From Oikopleura dioica (taxonomy: Eukaryota > Chordata > Appendicularia > Copelata > Oikopleuridae), in the NCBI GenBank assembly GCA_907165135.1, contig OU015566.1, forward strand, positions 3,536,501 to 3,600,500: a DNA stretch of 64,000 nt, read 5' to 3'. Shown here piece after piece: positions 1-11,785 of the stretch. Both the position numbers and the translations under genes were made by a program. The notes beneath the pieces are model-generated. The model saw only the letters and a list, made by a program, of their open reading frames with translations, did not search any database and was not told the DNA's origin. Each line of letters begins with the position of its first letter. Position 1 is the first letter of the stretch.

Positions 1-235
1 ACTAGATTTTCGACTTATTCGACTAGATTTTCGACTTATTCGACTAGATTTTTCGACTTTCTCCTTAACATTGCTCTCGACTTTTTCGACTAGTCGACAA
101 TCTAGTTGACTCCTAGGGTCAAGTCGAGTCGAGTCGAGTCGACTTATTTTCCCAACCAGTCTAGTCGAGTCGAGCTAGTCTTTTCGACTTAGACTCGACT
201 CGACTTCGACTTTAGTCGAAACTCGACTAGTCGAT
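1..235. repeat. CGACT-rich satellite at window edge
   Basis: Bases 1-60 hold about two and a half copies of a 20-bp unit built on GACTAGATTTTCGACTTATT. The following bases to about 235 are a degenerate mix of CGACT, GTCGAGTCGAG and CTAGTCGA words, including a perfect run of GTCGA pentamers near 121-143. The array is probably truncated by the window start. No coding signal is seen before about 311. Confidence 0.75.
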
Positions 236-340
236 TTAGAACCCTGGTCTAGACCCGCGGATTTGCCAGTTTTTGTTCTTTTCAATAAAGAATTTGCACC
301 GACCGTTTTCATGCTTACCGAGTTGCTTTGGTTCGATACT

Positions 341-913
341 ATGGGTAAATAAGAAAAATGTACAGTCATGATTAAATTTCAGTAACATTTTGCGGCGCTT
401 GGGCAGCAACAATTACTGGCAATCTTGTCGTTCATGGAATTCTCAATGATATGGTCGACGAACCTCCTCAAGCTCTCGCGTAAGATCTCATTCTTCAACT
501 CTTTCAGATATTTTTAGTGTCCCGATTGAACATCCGGCCGCACATCTCCATGTTTTCTATTTTTTCGTCTTTGGAATGCCGCTCATTCAATGGGTCTTGG
601 CGACTTTTTGCTTGGTGAAAGTTTGGATCTTCAAGAAACTTCCTGTTATTGGTGAAAGATTACGCTTGCGCCAGGAATGGTTTATGAAATAATTCTAACA
701 AAAATATTATATTAATCTTTGTTATTTTCAAGCGAAAACCAATCAAAGAAATGCATTGCAAATTTCCGAAAACGACAGGCTTTCAATGCTTACTTCAAAG
801 AGAAAAGCGATGCTGATGAATTAAAACGAAGAGAAACAACAAAAAGTGTCTTTAAAGATCTTGGTCGATATTCAACTAGAAAATCTGTTGCGCCAAGAAG
901 AATCAAAGCATAG
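341..913 (+). CDS. Small membrane protein, four short exons
   Basis: Not recognised as a known family. Joined exons are 341-344, 383-479, 518-679 and 733-913, with GT-AG introns of 38, 38 and 53 bp that keep one frame throughout. The frame is open upstream to another ATG at 311 (beginning MLTELLWFD), so the start is 311 or 341. The product reads TFCGAWAATITGNLVVHGIL, then an acidic stretch, a hydrophobic segment around HVFYFFVFGMPLIQWVLATF that should span the membrane, and a basic tail ending STRKSVAPRRIKA. A polyadenylation signal AATAAA follows near 947. I infer a one- or two-pass membrane protein with a positively charged cytosolic tail. Function unknown. Confidence 0.6.
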
Positions 914-989
914 AAACTCAGAGCGTTTTCTTCAAAAATACAATATTAATAAATTTATTCTTCAGAAATAATAATCAAAATACCGGATA

Positions 990-2880
990 TCAGAGGCTGA
1001 TGAAATGAAGTCCCGGGGTTTTAATTCTCTCCAAATAAAACTCATCGTCTTTTTTATCAAAAATCAGTTTGAAGGAGTCCATTTCTGAATTTGCATAAAT
1101 AAATATCTCGCCATAGTTTTCTTTTCTCGAGTTTTTAAAGCATTATACGCTTCATTGTGAGATCGCTCTTAAAAACCCGAGACAAAGACATTTATATCCT
1201 TGAAAAAGGGGTGAGATAAATATCCCCCGTGATTAAAATTCGTTTCCATTTGACCAATACGAAGAAATCGCCCGCTATAATACCTATAAAGAATGATAAA
1301 ATACTCCGATTTTGTATAAATGTTTCGTTCTTCTGGTCTTTGAAATTCTCGCCAGCGAAATGTTGCGATAAAAAGGACCCCTTTTCTGTCCGGAAAAGGG
1401 CAAAAATCGTTGATTTGGGTGTCATAAGGAACTGTTATTCCAAGAAAATCGTCAGAAACATGAGAAGAATTCGTAAAGTTTCTGCTCCAAAAAGGATCTT
1501 CATAAATAAGCTCGGTCCATTCGCGATTTTTGTCTCGAAGAGTTTGAATTTTTATGTCATGTGAAGTGTACGCATTCACATTTACAACACTCAGTTCTCC
1601 ATTGAACACAAAAGCGTGCCGGCGACTGTCTAATTCAGACGTTTTCAATCGAGCTGGAATCTCAAGAACGCTTTTGCGCCCATTTTTCAGCGGATTGAAA
1701 AAGAAACAGTGTTCAAAATATTTCATCGTCGAGCAAAAGTAAAACAAGCCATTGTAAACAGCAGCAATGCTAAAATGTCCTGAAAACAGGAAAATGTTAT
1801 TTCGCCCGTATCTTGAAAGCATCAACTCTGATTCGACTCCAATATCCGTTATCTCAGCAGTTTGTTCGTCGAGAAGATAAGTTTTGAGATGAGAATCGAC
1901 CAAATAATGCCTTCCTTCGAGAAAAAGCGGCGCCAGTGGAAGCTCGTCATCTTGAAAAAAATGAAGTTTCTTTAAAAATAAATTGCTCTTACAGTATTTG
2001 ATAAAATCGGAACGATAGCTCTTCAAAGTCCTCAGTTTTCTGTCCTCGCCGAATTTCAGATAAACTAGAAAAGGGCCATATAATATGGCCCATATTGAAG
2101 TGAAGAAAAGATTAAAAACTTGCCTATTCTGTCAAATATTTCTTTCTTTTTGAAATTTTTTGGGTCGACTGTGGCAAGGCGGGAGAAAAGATCATTGATT
2201 TTGGGCGCTGGAGCATGTTCGATATAATAATCAAAATAATAGACTGATCTTTTTGTGATCTTTTTCGTAAAAAGAGGATGCCCTTTTTCATAGAACCAGG
2301 CAAGAGGGGCGTTTTTTGGATCAATATGTTCGCATTGATAATAAACGCACGGGCATCCGGAGGAACAGAGCGGTTCAAACGGGCAAATATCGTCGGCTTC
2401 TCCTTTTTCGCTCAAATGAGATTTGCAGATTTGCTTACAAACTACAGCATCAGCGCTGTCGATCTTCGAGCAGAGTTTTTCGCACATTTTCAAATCTAAA
2501 AAGGGCTGAAAACGGCGTTTTACTGCATAAAGGTACCGTAGAAATTTAGCCGCTTGCATCTTTTTAGGTTGATTTCTTGTTCTTCTTCAGTAAAATTATC
2601 AGCTCGAACCGTTTGTGCAGATTTCGCCACAGTCAAAATTGGGCGAGGGTAGATAAACTCTTCATTTTCTCTCATGCAAGTCGAAAAACTCGAATAGCAA
2701 TCTTCGTATGGAAAGTTTGAAAGGCAGTTCTTGAAATTTCTCCCGCAATTGAGAGTTTTGAAGGTATATTTTGGCGCGAGATTTTTGACGCTAGCAAAGT
2801 TTGTACCAAGAATAATGCTTTGCCAGAAAAGAAAACCGCATATAACATAGGCCCATTTTTGTTTATCAGTAGAAGAACCG
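990..2880 (-). CDS. Cys-rich plus repeat-type protein, 5' end unresolved
   Basis: Read on the minus strand. The first visible exon (up to 2880, after a CTTAG acceptor) encodes a hydrophobic leader-like stretch (WAYVICGFLFWQSIILG) and then a Cys-rich region. A 41-bp intron (2496-2536) leads into more Cys pairs (MCEKLCSKID, VCKQICKSH, CPFEPLCSSGCPC). After an uncertain junction near 2030-2130 a roughly 290-residue segment follows, with recurrent aromatic/beta-type motifs and no clear Pfam family; I suspect a propeller-like or secreted module. A 56-bp intron (1121-1176) joins the last exon ending RIKTPGLHFISL at 990. The junction between the Cys-rich part and the C-terminal part could also mark two genes. 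No in-frame ATG was found in the first exon, so an upstream exon is missing. Confidence 0.5.
2073..2091. repeat. Perfect 9-bp palindrome with 1-base centre
   Basis: GGGCCATAT and its exact complement flank a single base at 2082. It lies in the uncertain junction of the 990-2880 gene, probably in intron sequence. Confidence 0.6.
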
Positions 2881-3387
2881 CTAAGAAATGATTATTTTAT
2901 AATTTAAGTTTTGATACAAACTGAGATCTCAGACCAAAGGACCGATCCGTTTTGAAATCATGGAGGTGTTTCCATTGCCTTGGTACCAGAACAACTTTAT
3001 CTTTCACCTTTCTTACCAACCCAACGCAATGGCATTCCAAGCACTAGAATTTTCAATCTCTAATCAAGCTAGTTTTACGCACCTCTACTGGAACTTGAGC
3101 GGAATTCATTTTTTCCGGTTTCAGTTTTGAAAAATTTTAAGAGGAGACGTTACTTTATTGCTGAAAATAATGCCAAGCGGAGACATCCCATCAAAATGTC
3201 AGCCAAAATTTGTGCTGGTGTGAATAGTATTTAGCGCAACGGTCTGAACTTTCAGAGCGACAGACAGGTGTGAAACGGTTTCATCAGCAGAATCTGATCA
3301 GCTGGTAAGATAAAATAATAGTAGAGTAATTTTCATGAATCATTTATTTACATTTTCCTCAAACGAGCAGTTTTCTCAAAGAAAAAA
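2881..3387. other. Short intergenic or 5' intron sequence
   Basis: Lies between the 5' side of the 990-2880 gene and the 3' end of the next minus-strand gene. It may contain an unrecognised first exon of the former. No repeat, RNA gene or convincing ORF is visible. Confidence 0.4.
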
Positions 3388-5815
3388 TCAGTTATTCGCG
3401 GCGCAGGAAGGAAAGTCCCCACAATCCGACCACCACTCTACTCCGCACTCGCCATAGTAGTCCATCACATCGTGGATTATATTGTAAGAAGTTTTGAAAA
3501 TGTGGTGATTCGAGCACGTGATTTCCAGCTGGCTCTCGCCAACTAGCTCGTCCGCAAGGTGATACCCGTCCTTGCACTTGATTCGGCACTAGAATTTCAA
3601 TTTAAAATTCACCGCGGACTCGTGTTTAGAATTTACCTTGGATCCATATTTCACCTTGCCCCGGACTCGCTCATCTTCGTGGTCTTCTGGCCAGTATTCG
3701 TCGCAATCCAGCTCCTGGAATTCCGCCTCTGGGTTGCCATCGATCCAGTTAGGATCTTCAAAGCCTTCGGAAAATGTTCCGATCAAGTCATCAATATTCG
3801 GCGAGCAAGCAGCGACCTCGCATCGTTGGATTTTATTCTCGCTGAAAACGCATCGTCCAAGCTCATTGCACTCACAGGTCGAAGTTTTCGAAAACCACGT
3901 GCCGTAAATTTCTGTTTCCTGGCATTTAGCTTGACAAACTGCTCCCTGAGGAAAGCCATCGACCATGGCTTGGGCGTAGTCGATTTGGACGCCATCAGCT
4001 GTCTTGCAGTCCATTTCGTTCCCGTCCAAGTTATCGGGCCAGTATCGCTCGGGATTCGGGAAGCAAATAGCTGGCTCGCAGTTGGCCAGGTTTGTCTTCC
4101 ACTGACATCGTGTTGCGTTTCGGCAGTCGCAATTCTTTGTCGTCTTTCTTCCTCGGATGACGAAGCCAGGTGGACAGGATTTTTCGCAAAGAGATTGGTC
4201 GGCGTTGGAATCGGTGCAATCCCAGAGCATGTCGGAGGGAGAGATGCCGAGGGCGATTTCGTAGTCGGAAATTGGGATGACGGAGGGGCAGTGCCAATCG
4301 GCTGGGGGAGCAGGAGTGGTGCTCGTTGTTGTGGTCGTGGTTGTGGTGGTGGTGGAGGTCGTGGTGGAAGTGGTGGTGGTGGAGGTTGTTGTAGAAGATG
4401 CGGTTGAAGAAGTTGTAGAAGGCGTGGTCGTGATTGGAGTAGTTGTTGATGTCGTTGTCGACGTTGTTGTTGTAGCAACATCACACGGGGTTACATAAGG
4501 AACCCCATTCCATTTGGTATGGTTGATGCTTTAATTTGTTTTATCAAAAATACACGTCCTGCTGGAGCGATCATTTAGTTTAACGAGTTTATCTCCATGT
4601 TTTTAACTAAACGCAGGAAGCTAGATTAGATGATATTTTGGGATCGAGATTGTAGATTCTATAATGATTCCAACAATGATGCAACATTTTCCTTGCGATG
4701 CTTCCTCGGAAATTGAAAAAGTAGTTGCAGTTGCTGCCATCACACACGCATTTGAGTTTTTTGTTCGATGTGAGTTTTGTTCCATTCGGCTTAAAAAATG
4801 ATTTTAAAAGCTGTCGTCAAAAATCGACGAAAAACGTGGTCATTTTCTTTAACGACGGGATACCCTTAAATTACCACAGACCTGATTGCATTCTCTGAAG
4901 CAGACGTTGTTCTCTGCCTCAAGCCCGCTTGCTGTACAGTTTTTTATGGAATTTGTGGACATCAAATTTGTGGACATTTTTCAGATTATAAGGGGTTTTC
5001 TTGGGACACATTCTAAAAAAGAGGGTATCAAATTTGTGGACATTTTTTGTCAATTGATATCTTTTACTTCTAAATTTATAGTCGTACTTTCGTAATTGAA
5101 GCCAATTTTATCTGCAAAGAACTGTTTTTCGTCAAAAATCTTAATTTTTGTTTAGATTTACGTCTTTAGATTCAATCTTGTATTCTTTTTCTCATTATTT
5201 TTTGAGAAAAATCATCAAATTTTCTTTCTAGGAAAAAATTTAAACAAGTTCGTTGGGACATTTTTTTCGAGGCTCTGTATCAAATTTGTGGACATTTTTC
5301 AGAAAACTAGGGGACAAAAAATGTCCACAAATTCCATAAAAAACTGTATATCCTCTTTTGCAACCATCAGATCTCGTGTACGTCTTCGTATTCCAAATTC
5401 CCAAGTCAGCCGGATTGCATCCTTTTTCGATACATTCTGGGACGTCTTCGACCAAACTGCCATCAGAGTAGCACTTGATCGTACCAAATTGCTTCTTGTC
5501 GGCCGAGCAGCTGACGAACCAATCGGAGAAGGTTCCAGATTCATGGAGGAGGATTTGAGCTTGCTTTCGGATCTTGCCCTTGTTGGTCAAGGTTTGGCCC
5601 TTTATAGCTCCGCGGAGGAGGAGGGTGGAATTGGAGAGGAGGTGCGAGATGTCGCATCCTAAGAATGATCTTCAGAAAAATGATATTTCAGGGGAGGTTT
5701 TTATGAAAAGAATCTCTTTGTTATCTTCTGAAAAATTTTGAAAAAAAATCTCTCTTTTCTTACCGACAGTAGACGCAGCCGCCTGAGAAATCAAAAATGC
5801 CGACGAAAGTTTCAT
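3388..5815 (-). CDS. Secreted Cys-rich protein with Thr-rich linker, interrupted by a transposon
   Basis: Starts at 5815 with a signal peptide (MKLSSAFLISQAAA). Exons on the minus strand: 5764-5815; 5658 down to the transposon junction near 5347; 4882-4936; 4686-4789; 3637-4528; 3388-3588. Introns are GT-AG (105, 92, 157 and 48 bp). The product has repeated modules with pairs such as VCFRECNQ, KLKCVCDGSNC, LCEKSCPPG, NCDCRNATRC, VCQAKCQE and STCECNELGRC. They resemble sushi/EGF-like extracellular domains but match no family exactly. A roughly 50-residue Thr/Ser/Pro-rich linker (about 4300-4480) separates modules one and two and is probably O-glycosylated. The last module ends in SCAANN. I infer a secreted mucin-like or house/matrix protein. 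A 410-bp element (4937-5346) sits inside the second coding exon: its exact removal restores GY-TASGL, while reading through it reaches a stop at 5240. See findings. Confidence 0.75.
4937..5346. mobile_element. TA-flanked TIR element (Tc1/mariner-type MITE)
   Basis: Perfect 26-bp terminal inverted repeats begin CAGTTTTTTATGGAATTTG. TA dinucleotides flank both ends (4935-4936 and 5347-5348), the target-site signature of Tc1/mariner elements. No transposase is encoded in 410 bp. An internal word ATCAAATTTGTGGACATTTTT occurs at about 4960, 5028 and 5279. It is inserted in a coding exon of the 3388-5815 gene. Confidence 0.9.
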
Positions 5816-6041
5816 TTTTTCTCTCGTGCACTTGAAAAAAGTATGCTTGACAAGCGTCGACGCTCGTTTATTACCTTTTCGTGAACGCTCAGGTGGCGCC
5901 CGCGAGCGAGATCGAGTTCGCTAGAATTCGTCAAAGTGTGTCTTTTTAGAGACCTGGGTGGTTCTAAACCTGCTGTTTTGTTACGAAATAATTATTGATT
6001 CAAGCTTTTTTATTACTTTTTTTATACAGAAAGTTTATTTT

Positions 6042-9000
6042 TTAGTGAAATCTTCTGTGAACAGGCAATTTTCTTCGTTGGAAAAATCCGCATCTCCACA
6101 AAATGATCAGCATCGTGAAAAAACTGATGAAAATAGCGGCAACGATCAAGGCAATCAGCCACCATTCCATACTCGGTCCGTATGCTTGCACCAAAATTTC
6201 CTAAAACGAAAAAATTGGGGAAAATTTTTTTCTGAAGAATCAAACCTGATCGACTCTGAAAACATTTTTACTGGCAAGTTCTCCCTTGAGCATCGAGTTT
6301 TCAGAGTTGATTTCAGCATTCCACTCGATATCGAAAATATTCGAACCTAAATTTTGAATGAAAAAAATTTTCTTCGTTGAAATTTAACCTTCAAAATGTT
6401 TTTGAAGAGCTCGATGAGAAATCGCAGTTTGGATTCGAATCCAAGCGTTGTCATTTGCATTCAAGGATTCGATGTTGCAGACGACTTCGGAGCACTCGAT
6501 CAAGTCTGAGTCGCAATTAAGGGTGTGGCTCTAGAAAAAGATTGATAAGATTTCGGGGAGTAGTTTCTTCGAACCTGAAGTTTGATCATTCGATGAGTTT
6601 CGTCTTCTACAAAATCAAGGACGCTGGATCTTTTTGATCTTTGAGGAATCAGCTCCTAAGGAAGGAAAATTCTAGAGCTGGAAATTTGTCATGTGTCTTA
6701 CCTTGTAAGTATTGACGAAATCAAACTTGTCAGGATTAAATCCCTCGGCCAGGTGGCATCGGCTCTTGAGGTCGATGTCTTTGATAACCACTGAATCCAT
6801 CGGATACATTAGAAAATCTCCGTTTTTCAGTTTCTAGAGCAACTTTTTAAATAGCCACTAAAATGAGTTTACCAAAGGAATCTTGACAGAAACAACCAAA
6901 TCATTCGCCGGTGTCGCTCCTCGATTCTTGACAACCAAAACAGACTCGACTCGATCGCCAAAATCGCCGATGTTACCAGTGCTCGCCCCTCTATCTCTAA
7001 ATTGATCTCATCAATGAGAAATTTAAGATCTTGTTACCTTCGAATCTGACTGGGGGAATACTTGATTGGGATGAATTCAGGACGAGTAGCGGTGACAAGT
7101 TCAACATCAGCCTCGAATTTCAAGTCGCCGAAAGTGTGGATGGTAGCTTCATCGGATCCGCCGTATCCCCAGCTCTAGAATTATTGTATAAATCTGCATT
7201 CACACTCATTTTAACGTTGATGATAATATTGTTTATCTAATTTCGATATGATAAAAAGCATAAAAGTTTAATTCTTTTCGAAACTATCATCAACATGGTC
7301 TTTTACCAAAACCTACCGAAGGTCCTCTAGAAGATCTAGAAAGCTCATCCCTCCTCGGATTCTTCGTCTTGTGGCTCCAAACCTCCATTTTCAAGTCGAA
7401 GCTCGGGCTCACATTTTCGCGAACATAGATAATGTCCAAATCCAACTCGACTTTCGCTTTGCTTCCAGTCAAAAATGGATTTCCGACTTTGCAGGTGATT
7501 TTATTGAATTTGACGGTGATTTCTTCGAAGCAGGAAAACTCGGACTCTGATTTTTTGCCCGAAAGAAATTTGATAGAGAAGTCGGCCAATTTGATGAAGG
7601 ATCGGAAATATGCGGTGAAACCGGCTTGGTGGGCGTCTTCCCCGTCATTTGTCAGGACAACCGACCATCTGAAAAAATAAGGGTTCCCTCTTTTTTTGAG
7701 TAAAAAAACAACCTTGCTTTGGGCAAATTCGATGATCCAAAGACAACTTCCTTGCCACTTCCGGCCGTCATCTTTTGCCAGTTTCCTTTAGCATCTTGCA
7801 CCTCTAGAATTTGCTCGGCCGCCTTCAAATTATCTTGGCAAAAATGAGGATCAGCGCAGTTGTTCTTGATCTGAAGGAATTTCGACTCTCGATCTTGACC
7901 ATTTGTTCGGATAATTGGGTACTCGTTGATATCCGCCAAGTCGCTAGAAAAATGGGTGAAGAAAAAGCCGAAGAAAAGCGATAAACCTCCTGGTGAGCTC
8001 AGTATCTTCAAGCGAAAATTCAAGGCTTATGTCGATCGGACTCAGTTTGTCACTCATCTCTCCTTGCAAAAAGACCTTGAGCTCATCAAAACACTCCAGC
8101 TTATCAGCTTCAATTTCAATCTGAGTTTTCGCCTTGACAGAATTCGTGAAATCCTTCCATCCTCCGATTCTTCCCCGAGGAGTTTTATTTTCTAAACGAA
8201 TTTTCAACCTCGAAAATTTTGAAAAAGCTCACCTTCTTCGGAAAGAGAATCGATGATGACTCGATAGTTGAGCATTTTATTTCCTTGGATTTTGTCGATC
8301 GAAGCGTGGTCGAATTTGTAGCAGACTTTGACATTGAAGCAGGTGTATTTTTCGCCGTTTTCGTCGCATTGTTTTGGTTCTGAATCAAATACCATAAAAT
8401 TCAATCTCAATGAAGCAACTGCTCTCTTTTAATCGTCGGTTTGTTTGACTATTAATAAAGAGCAGCAATAATGGTACTTAAGTTCTTCTGGACTCTTACC
8501 ATCTAGATCAATCGACTGAATCTCCTCTCCATCAAAATCCGTCATTGAAATCAAGGAAGAGATCGAAATCACCGGTCTCGTCGGAATTGCCACAATCGCA
8601 TCTTTTCCTCCAACGAGCAAGTCAGGATGTCCATTCTTGTCGAAATCTTGCCCACCAGAAACCGACATTCCAAAAGCATCGATGTCAAAATCTTCTCCAG
8701 AAAGCACTTGAGTCGGATTTTTTGAAAGACTTTTTCCTCCATTGTAAATAAAGACTTTTCCTGCTGCTGGAGCGCCGATGATGAGTTCTTCGAAACCATC
8801 GATATTCGCGTCTTTTCCATTCGTCAAGCTTTTGCCAAAGCTGCTGCCTGCGGAGCCGACGAGAACAGAAGCCTTTTCGAAGGGTTTTTGATCAGAATTC
8901 TGGGAGGAGAGGAAAACAAAAACAGCGCCACCGATGTCGTTTCCGTCCGATCCTTTGTCGAAAAATTGAGGAGCGCCAATGACGAGATCGTCGAATCCGT

Positions 9001-10058
9001 CTCCATCAAAGTCCAAGCTCGTCATACTATAAGAAGGCTCTATTTTCAAGCTTTTTTTAAGGTCCCGAGTGAAATTCTAGAGCCCAGCCTGTAGCCAAAA
9101 GAACTCGTCAAACCAGTCGGTCGTTTGAAAAAATCAAGAAAATGTTCTCTTCCATCAATGAACAATTCCTCAATTTCTCGAAGATTTCGCCCATCATTTC
9201 GATAAAATCTCACGGCGCCATAGTAATTCTCTCCTGGAAGGCCAGTAACATACAGTGCTTCTCCAGGAAAGCCCCGGACATTCCGAAGAATGAGAACAGA
9301 AGAGCCAGAGTAAGAATCTTTCGGTTGATTGAGTTCTCTGCACCAGTGATTTTTGCCTGCCTTTCCAACTTCTTCTTGACAAAGTTCTGAAAAAACAAGC
9401 GAATCTTCTCGGGAAAGATCAGCTGCGGCGACGAGTCCGGACCAGGCAAAAGCACCAGGAGCGCCTAGAATCAGATTTTCGCGGTCGACAAAGGCGGAAG
9501 AGCCGATTTGCGATTTGGCGTACCAGAATGTATGTTTTCGGATTCTAAAAGAGTAAGAGAGTTTTTCCGCGATTTTCTTACTTGTATTTCTTGCCAAGTT
9601 CATTGACTGGATTCTTGAGGTCGCTTCTCAGCCGCCAGTTGACGCTCTTGCTCGCTAGGCAACTTCCAGTCAATGATTGAATCGGATTTTCAATTCTTTC
9701 TCCATTGAGATTTGTAAAACTGGGAAATTCCTTGTAAAATTTTGGCGCGCAAGAAACCAAGAATCCATTGTCGGAAGAAAGGGTCATTCCGAACATCGAG
9801 TTGTTGTACTCTTTAGTTAGCTGATCATCAAAGAGCGGGGCACAAGAAGTCGATTCTTTCTCGAAAGAACATTTGAAGACTCCGCCGGTTTTGCCATTCT
9901 TTTTCGATTCTAGAGTTGGCGCCCCGACGAAGATTGAATCCTCATCGAAGTCAAGAGAGTAGCCGAAGTTGGAGCCCGAGGGCCCGCGCTCAGTAATTGC
10001 CCAGTCTTTTTCGTAATTGAAAGCGGCGGAGAAATGACTGTAATGAGTTGAAAAAAGG
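6042..10058 (-). CDS. Integrin alpha subunit
   Basis: Membrane receptor that pairs with an integrin beta subunit to bind matrix. The N-terminal part is a seven-bladed FG-GAP propeller: SNFGYSLDFDEDSIFVGAP near 9950, then blades with DFDGDGFDDLVIGAP, DANIDGFEELIIGAP and DFDKNGHPDLLVGG, which are typical calcium-binding DxDxDG loops. No inserted I-domain is seen between blades. The leg region (about 8400-6400) includes TCFNVKVCYKF, a common integrin alpha Cys motif. The gene ends with a transmembrane helix (WWLIALIVAAIFISFFTMLI) and LWRCGFFQRRK, the conserved membrane-proximal GFFKR site, then a short tail and a stop at 6042. Introns are small GT-AG types. The signal-peptide exon was not identified; a weak candidate is an ATG near 10115 joined by a 32-bp intron. 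Confidence 0.93.
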
Positions 10059-10607
10059 GATGAATTTACAAAGAAGAAATATTCTTTATAAAGAAAAATT
10101 CTTTCCAGAAATTATAGAAAGAATCCATTAGAAACCATAGTTGAAAATTTAATTCAGAATTTTTTCAAACTTTCCTGTTTAAAATCAAAAATCCAGCAAG
10201 CTTCATCCTTCTTCTTCTTCTTTCTCTCTTTCTCGTACCTTCTTATCAAATCTCTTGTCGTTCCTTTACTCCATGTTATTATCTCTTCAAAAACTGAGGG
10301 CTCAAAATCGAAAGTGATTTTTGGCTGAAAAAAGGGAGGATGATAATGGCCGAGGTGAGTAGCTGGAGCTAATCAGCGCGCTCGAACTCGTCTCAGCTTT
10401 TCGCGGCGCAAAAAAGGGCCACACAAGCCAAGGCCAATTGTTTCACGCTGCGAGGTGATAACCACTTGCATCCGCATTGCCAAAACTGTAGTGAGACGAC
10501 GCGGTTCATCAGGAATTTTATTTTTTATTTTACAAGCAATTTAATAAAAATAGAGAAAGTGCACTTCAGAACTGTTTATTTTTCTTGGCGATATCTTCCG
10601 AGTCGTT
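10059..10607. other. Integrin upstream region
   Basis: Contains the likely promoter and first exon of the minus-strand integrin gene and the 3' flank of the RING-H2 gene. There is a CTT-rich pyrimidine tract near 10206-10240. No other gene is seen. Confidence 0.4.
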
Positions 10608-11112
10608 TTAGTAGATCGGGATTATAACGTATTCGTAGTTGTTTTCGTCATCTTCATCATTATTGTTGTTGTTGTTGTTGTTATTGTTGATTTCTTTGAT
10701 CTTGGACTGAAGAACATCCGATCGGCAGACTGAAAAGTATGAAAAGCAAACGAAAGAACTCCCAAAAATTCTTACTTGGACAAGTTCGACGCTTTTTGAG
10801 CCAAGGTCGAATGCAGTTCCTGTGAAAGTCGTGCTTGCAAATCGGGAGTCGGAAAATCTGAACATGATTAACTCCCTTTTTTTTCTCTTTTTAAAAATTC
10901 ACCTCGTCTCCAGACTTGAATTCTTCCAAGCAGATCGGGCACTTGCTTTCTTTGTTCGATCTCAAAACTCTGAAGATTTTTTTCTCCAGCTGGTTGATCT
11001 CCTCTCTACGTAAACTAAAAAAGCCTAAGATAGAAGTTCTACAGTAGTGCAAGTTTTACCCGGTAAGTCGAGGCGATCGCCGCTGCCGTCTGATAATCAT
11101 TCGTCGAGCCAT
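10608..11112 (-). CDS. RING-H2 finger protein, probable E3 ubiquitin ligase
   Basis: Joined exons give a basic N-terminus (MARRMIIRRQRRSPRL), a short helix, then CPICLEEFKSGDE, IFRLPICKHDFHRNC, IRPWLKKRRTCP and VCRSD. This is a full C3H2C3 RING-H2 ligand set (CxxC, CxH, HxxC, CPxC). Such domains recruit E2 enzymes for substrate ubiquitination. The tail is a run of Asn followed by acidic residues and ends YVIIPIY at 10608. Introns at about 10730-10775, 10860-10905 and 11010-11060 are small. An open frame upstream (to 11366) contains a hydrophobic FFFVLFLLSFF stretch and could supply a membrane anchor through an exon I could not join, so the start is uncertain. Confidence 0.82.
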
Positions 11113-11635
11113 CTCATCAAATTCGAAAAAAATGAGAGTAGGAATAAAACGAAGAAAAACGCTGTTTGTTGGCGCTTTTGACGCTCTTCTTGAGAAATTG
11201 AGATCCAAGCTGAAAAATCCTGGAAGCGGATCTTGTCAAAAGGCATAATTTCCGCATGTTTCTTGGAGTTTGAAAAGTCTTGATCAGTTATGATTTGAGA
11301 CATTTTACTCAGAATTTTACTGAGCAGGAAAAAATGTGACGTATTTTCAGTCTCAGCATTTCTCATTGGCGTAAGACTTAGACGATTATTTCAGCGAATT
11401 TCAAGAATTTCAATCGATAGCGCTCAATTTTCTCGCCATTTTGGGCACTTGGTCCTAGCGAGGGCTAGACTTAATTCAATGGTGAAATGAATGGGGGTGC
11501 TCAATCAAATGGACTAGAAAACGAATTGAGAAAAGAAATTTTAGAGAAAGAAAAGAGGTCATTAACACCATTATTCGGAATCGGTAATTCAAATTATCAG
11601 AATCAATATTTCTTTATAATGATCTGACGCAGGAG
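11113..11635. other. Intergenic, possible upstream exon of the RING-H2 gene
   Basis: 11113-11366 is open on the minus strand (start MRNAETENTSHFF). It could be a 5' exon of the RING-H2 gene, but no in-frame junction was found. The remainder shows nothing notable. Confidence 0.3.
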
Positions 11636-11757
11636 TCGGCAATCTGTGTCGAAAGCCTGAGTCAGGGTCCTGAAAAAATATTAATAAAATTTCCATTTCC
11701 ACAAAAAAAGTGATTTTCCAAGACCCTGACTCAGGTTTTCTGCAAAGCTTTCCGAGC
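11636..11757. repeat. Hairpin repeat of the CTGACTCAGG family
   Basis: Inverted arms of about 37 bp containing CCTGAGTCAGGGTC and GACCCTGACTCAGG surround an AT-rich loop. Relatives lie at 24977-25356, about 26661 and about 51880. Confidence 0.8.
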
Positions 11758-11785
11758 CCAGATCTGACTGTAACTTCTAACTTAG

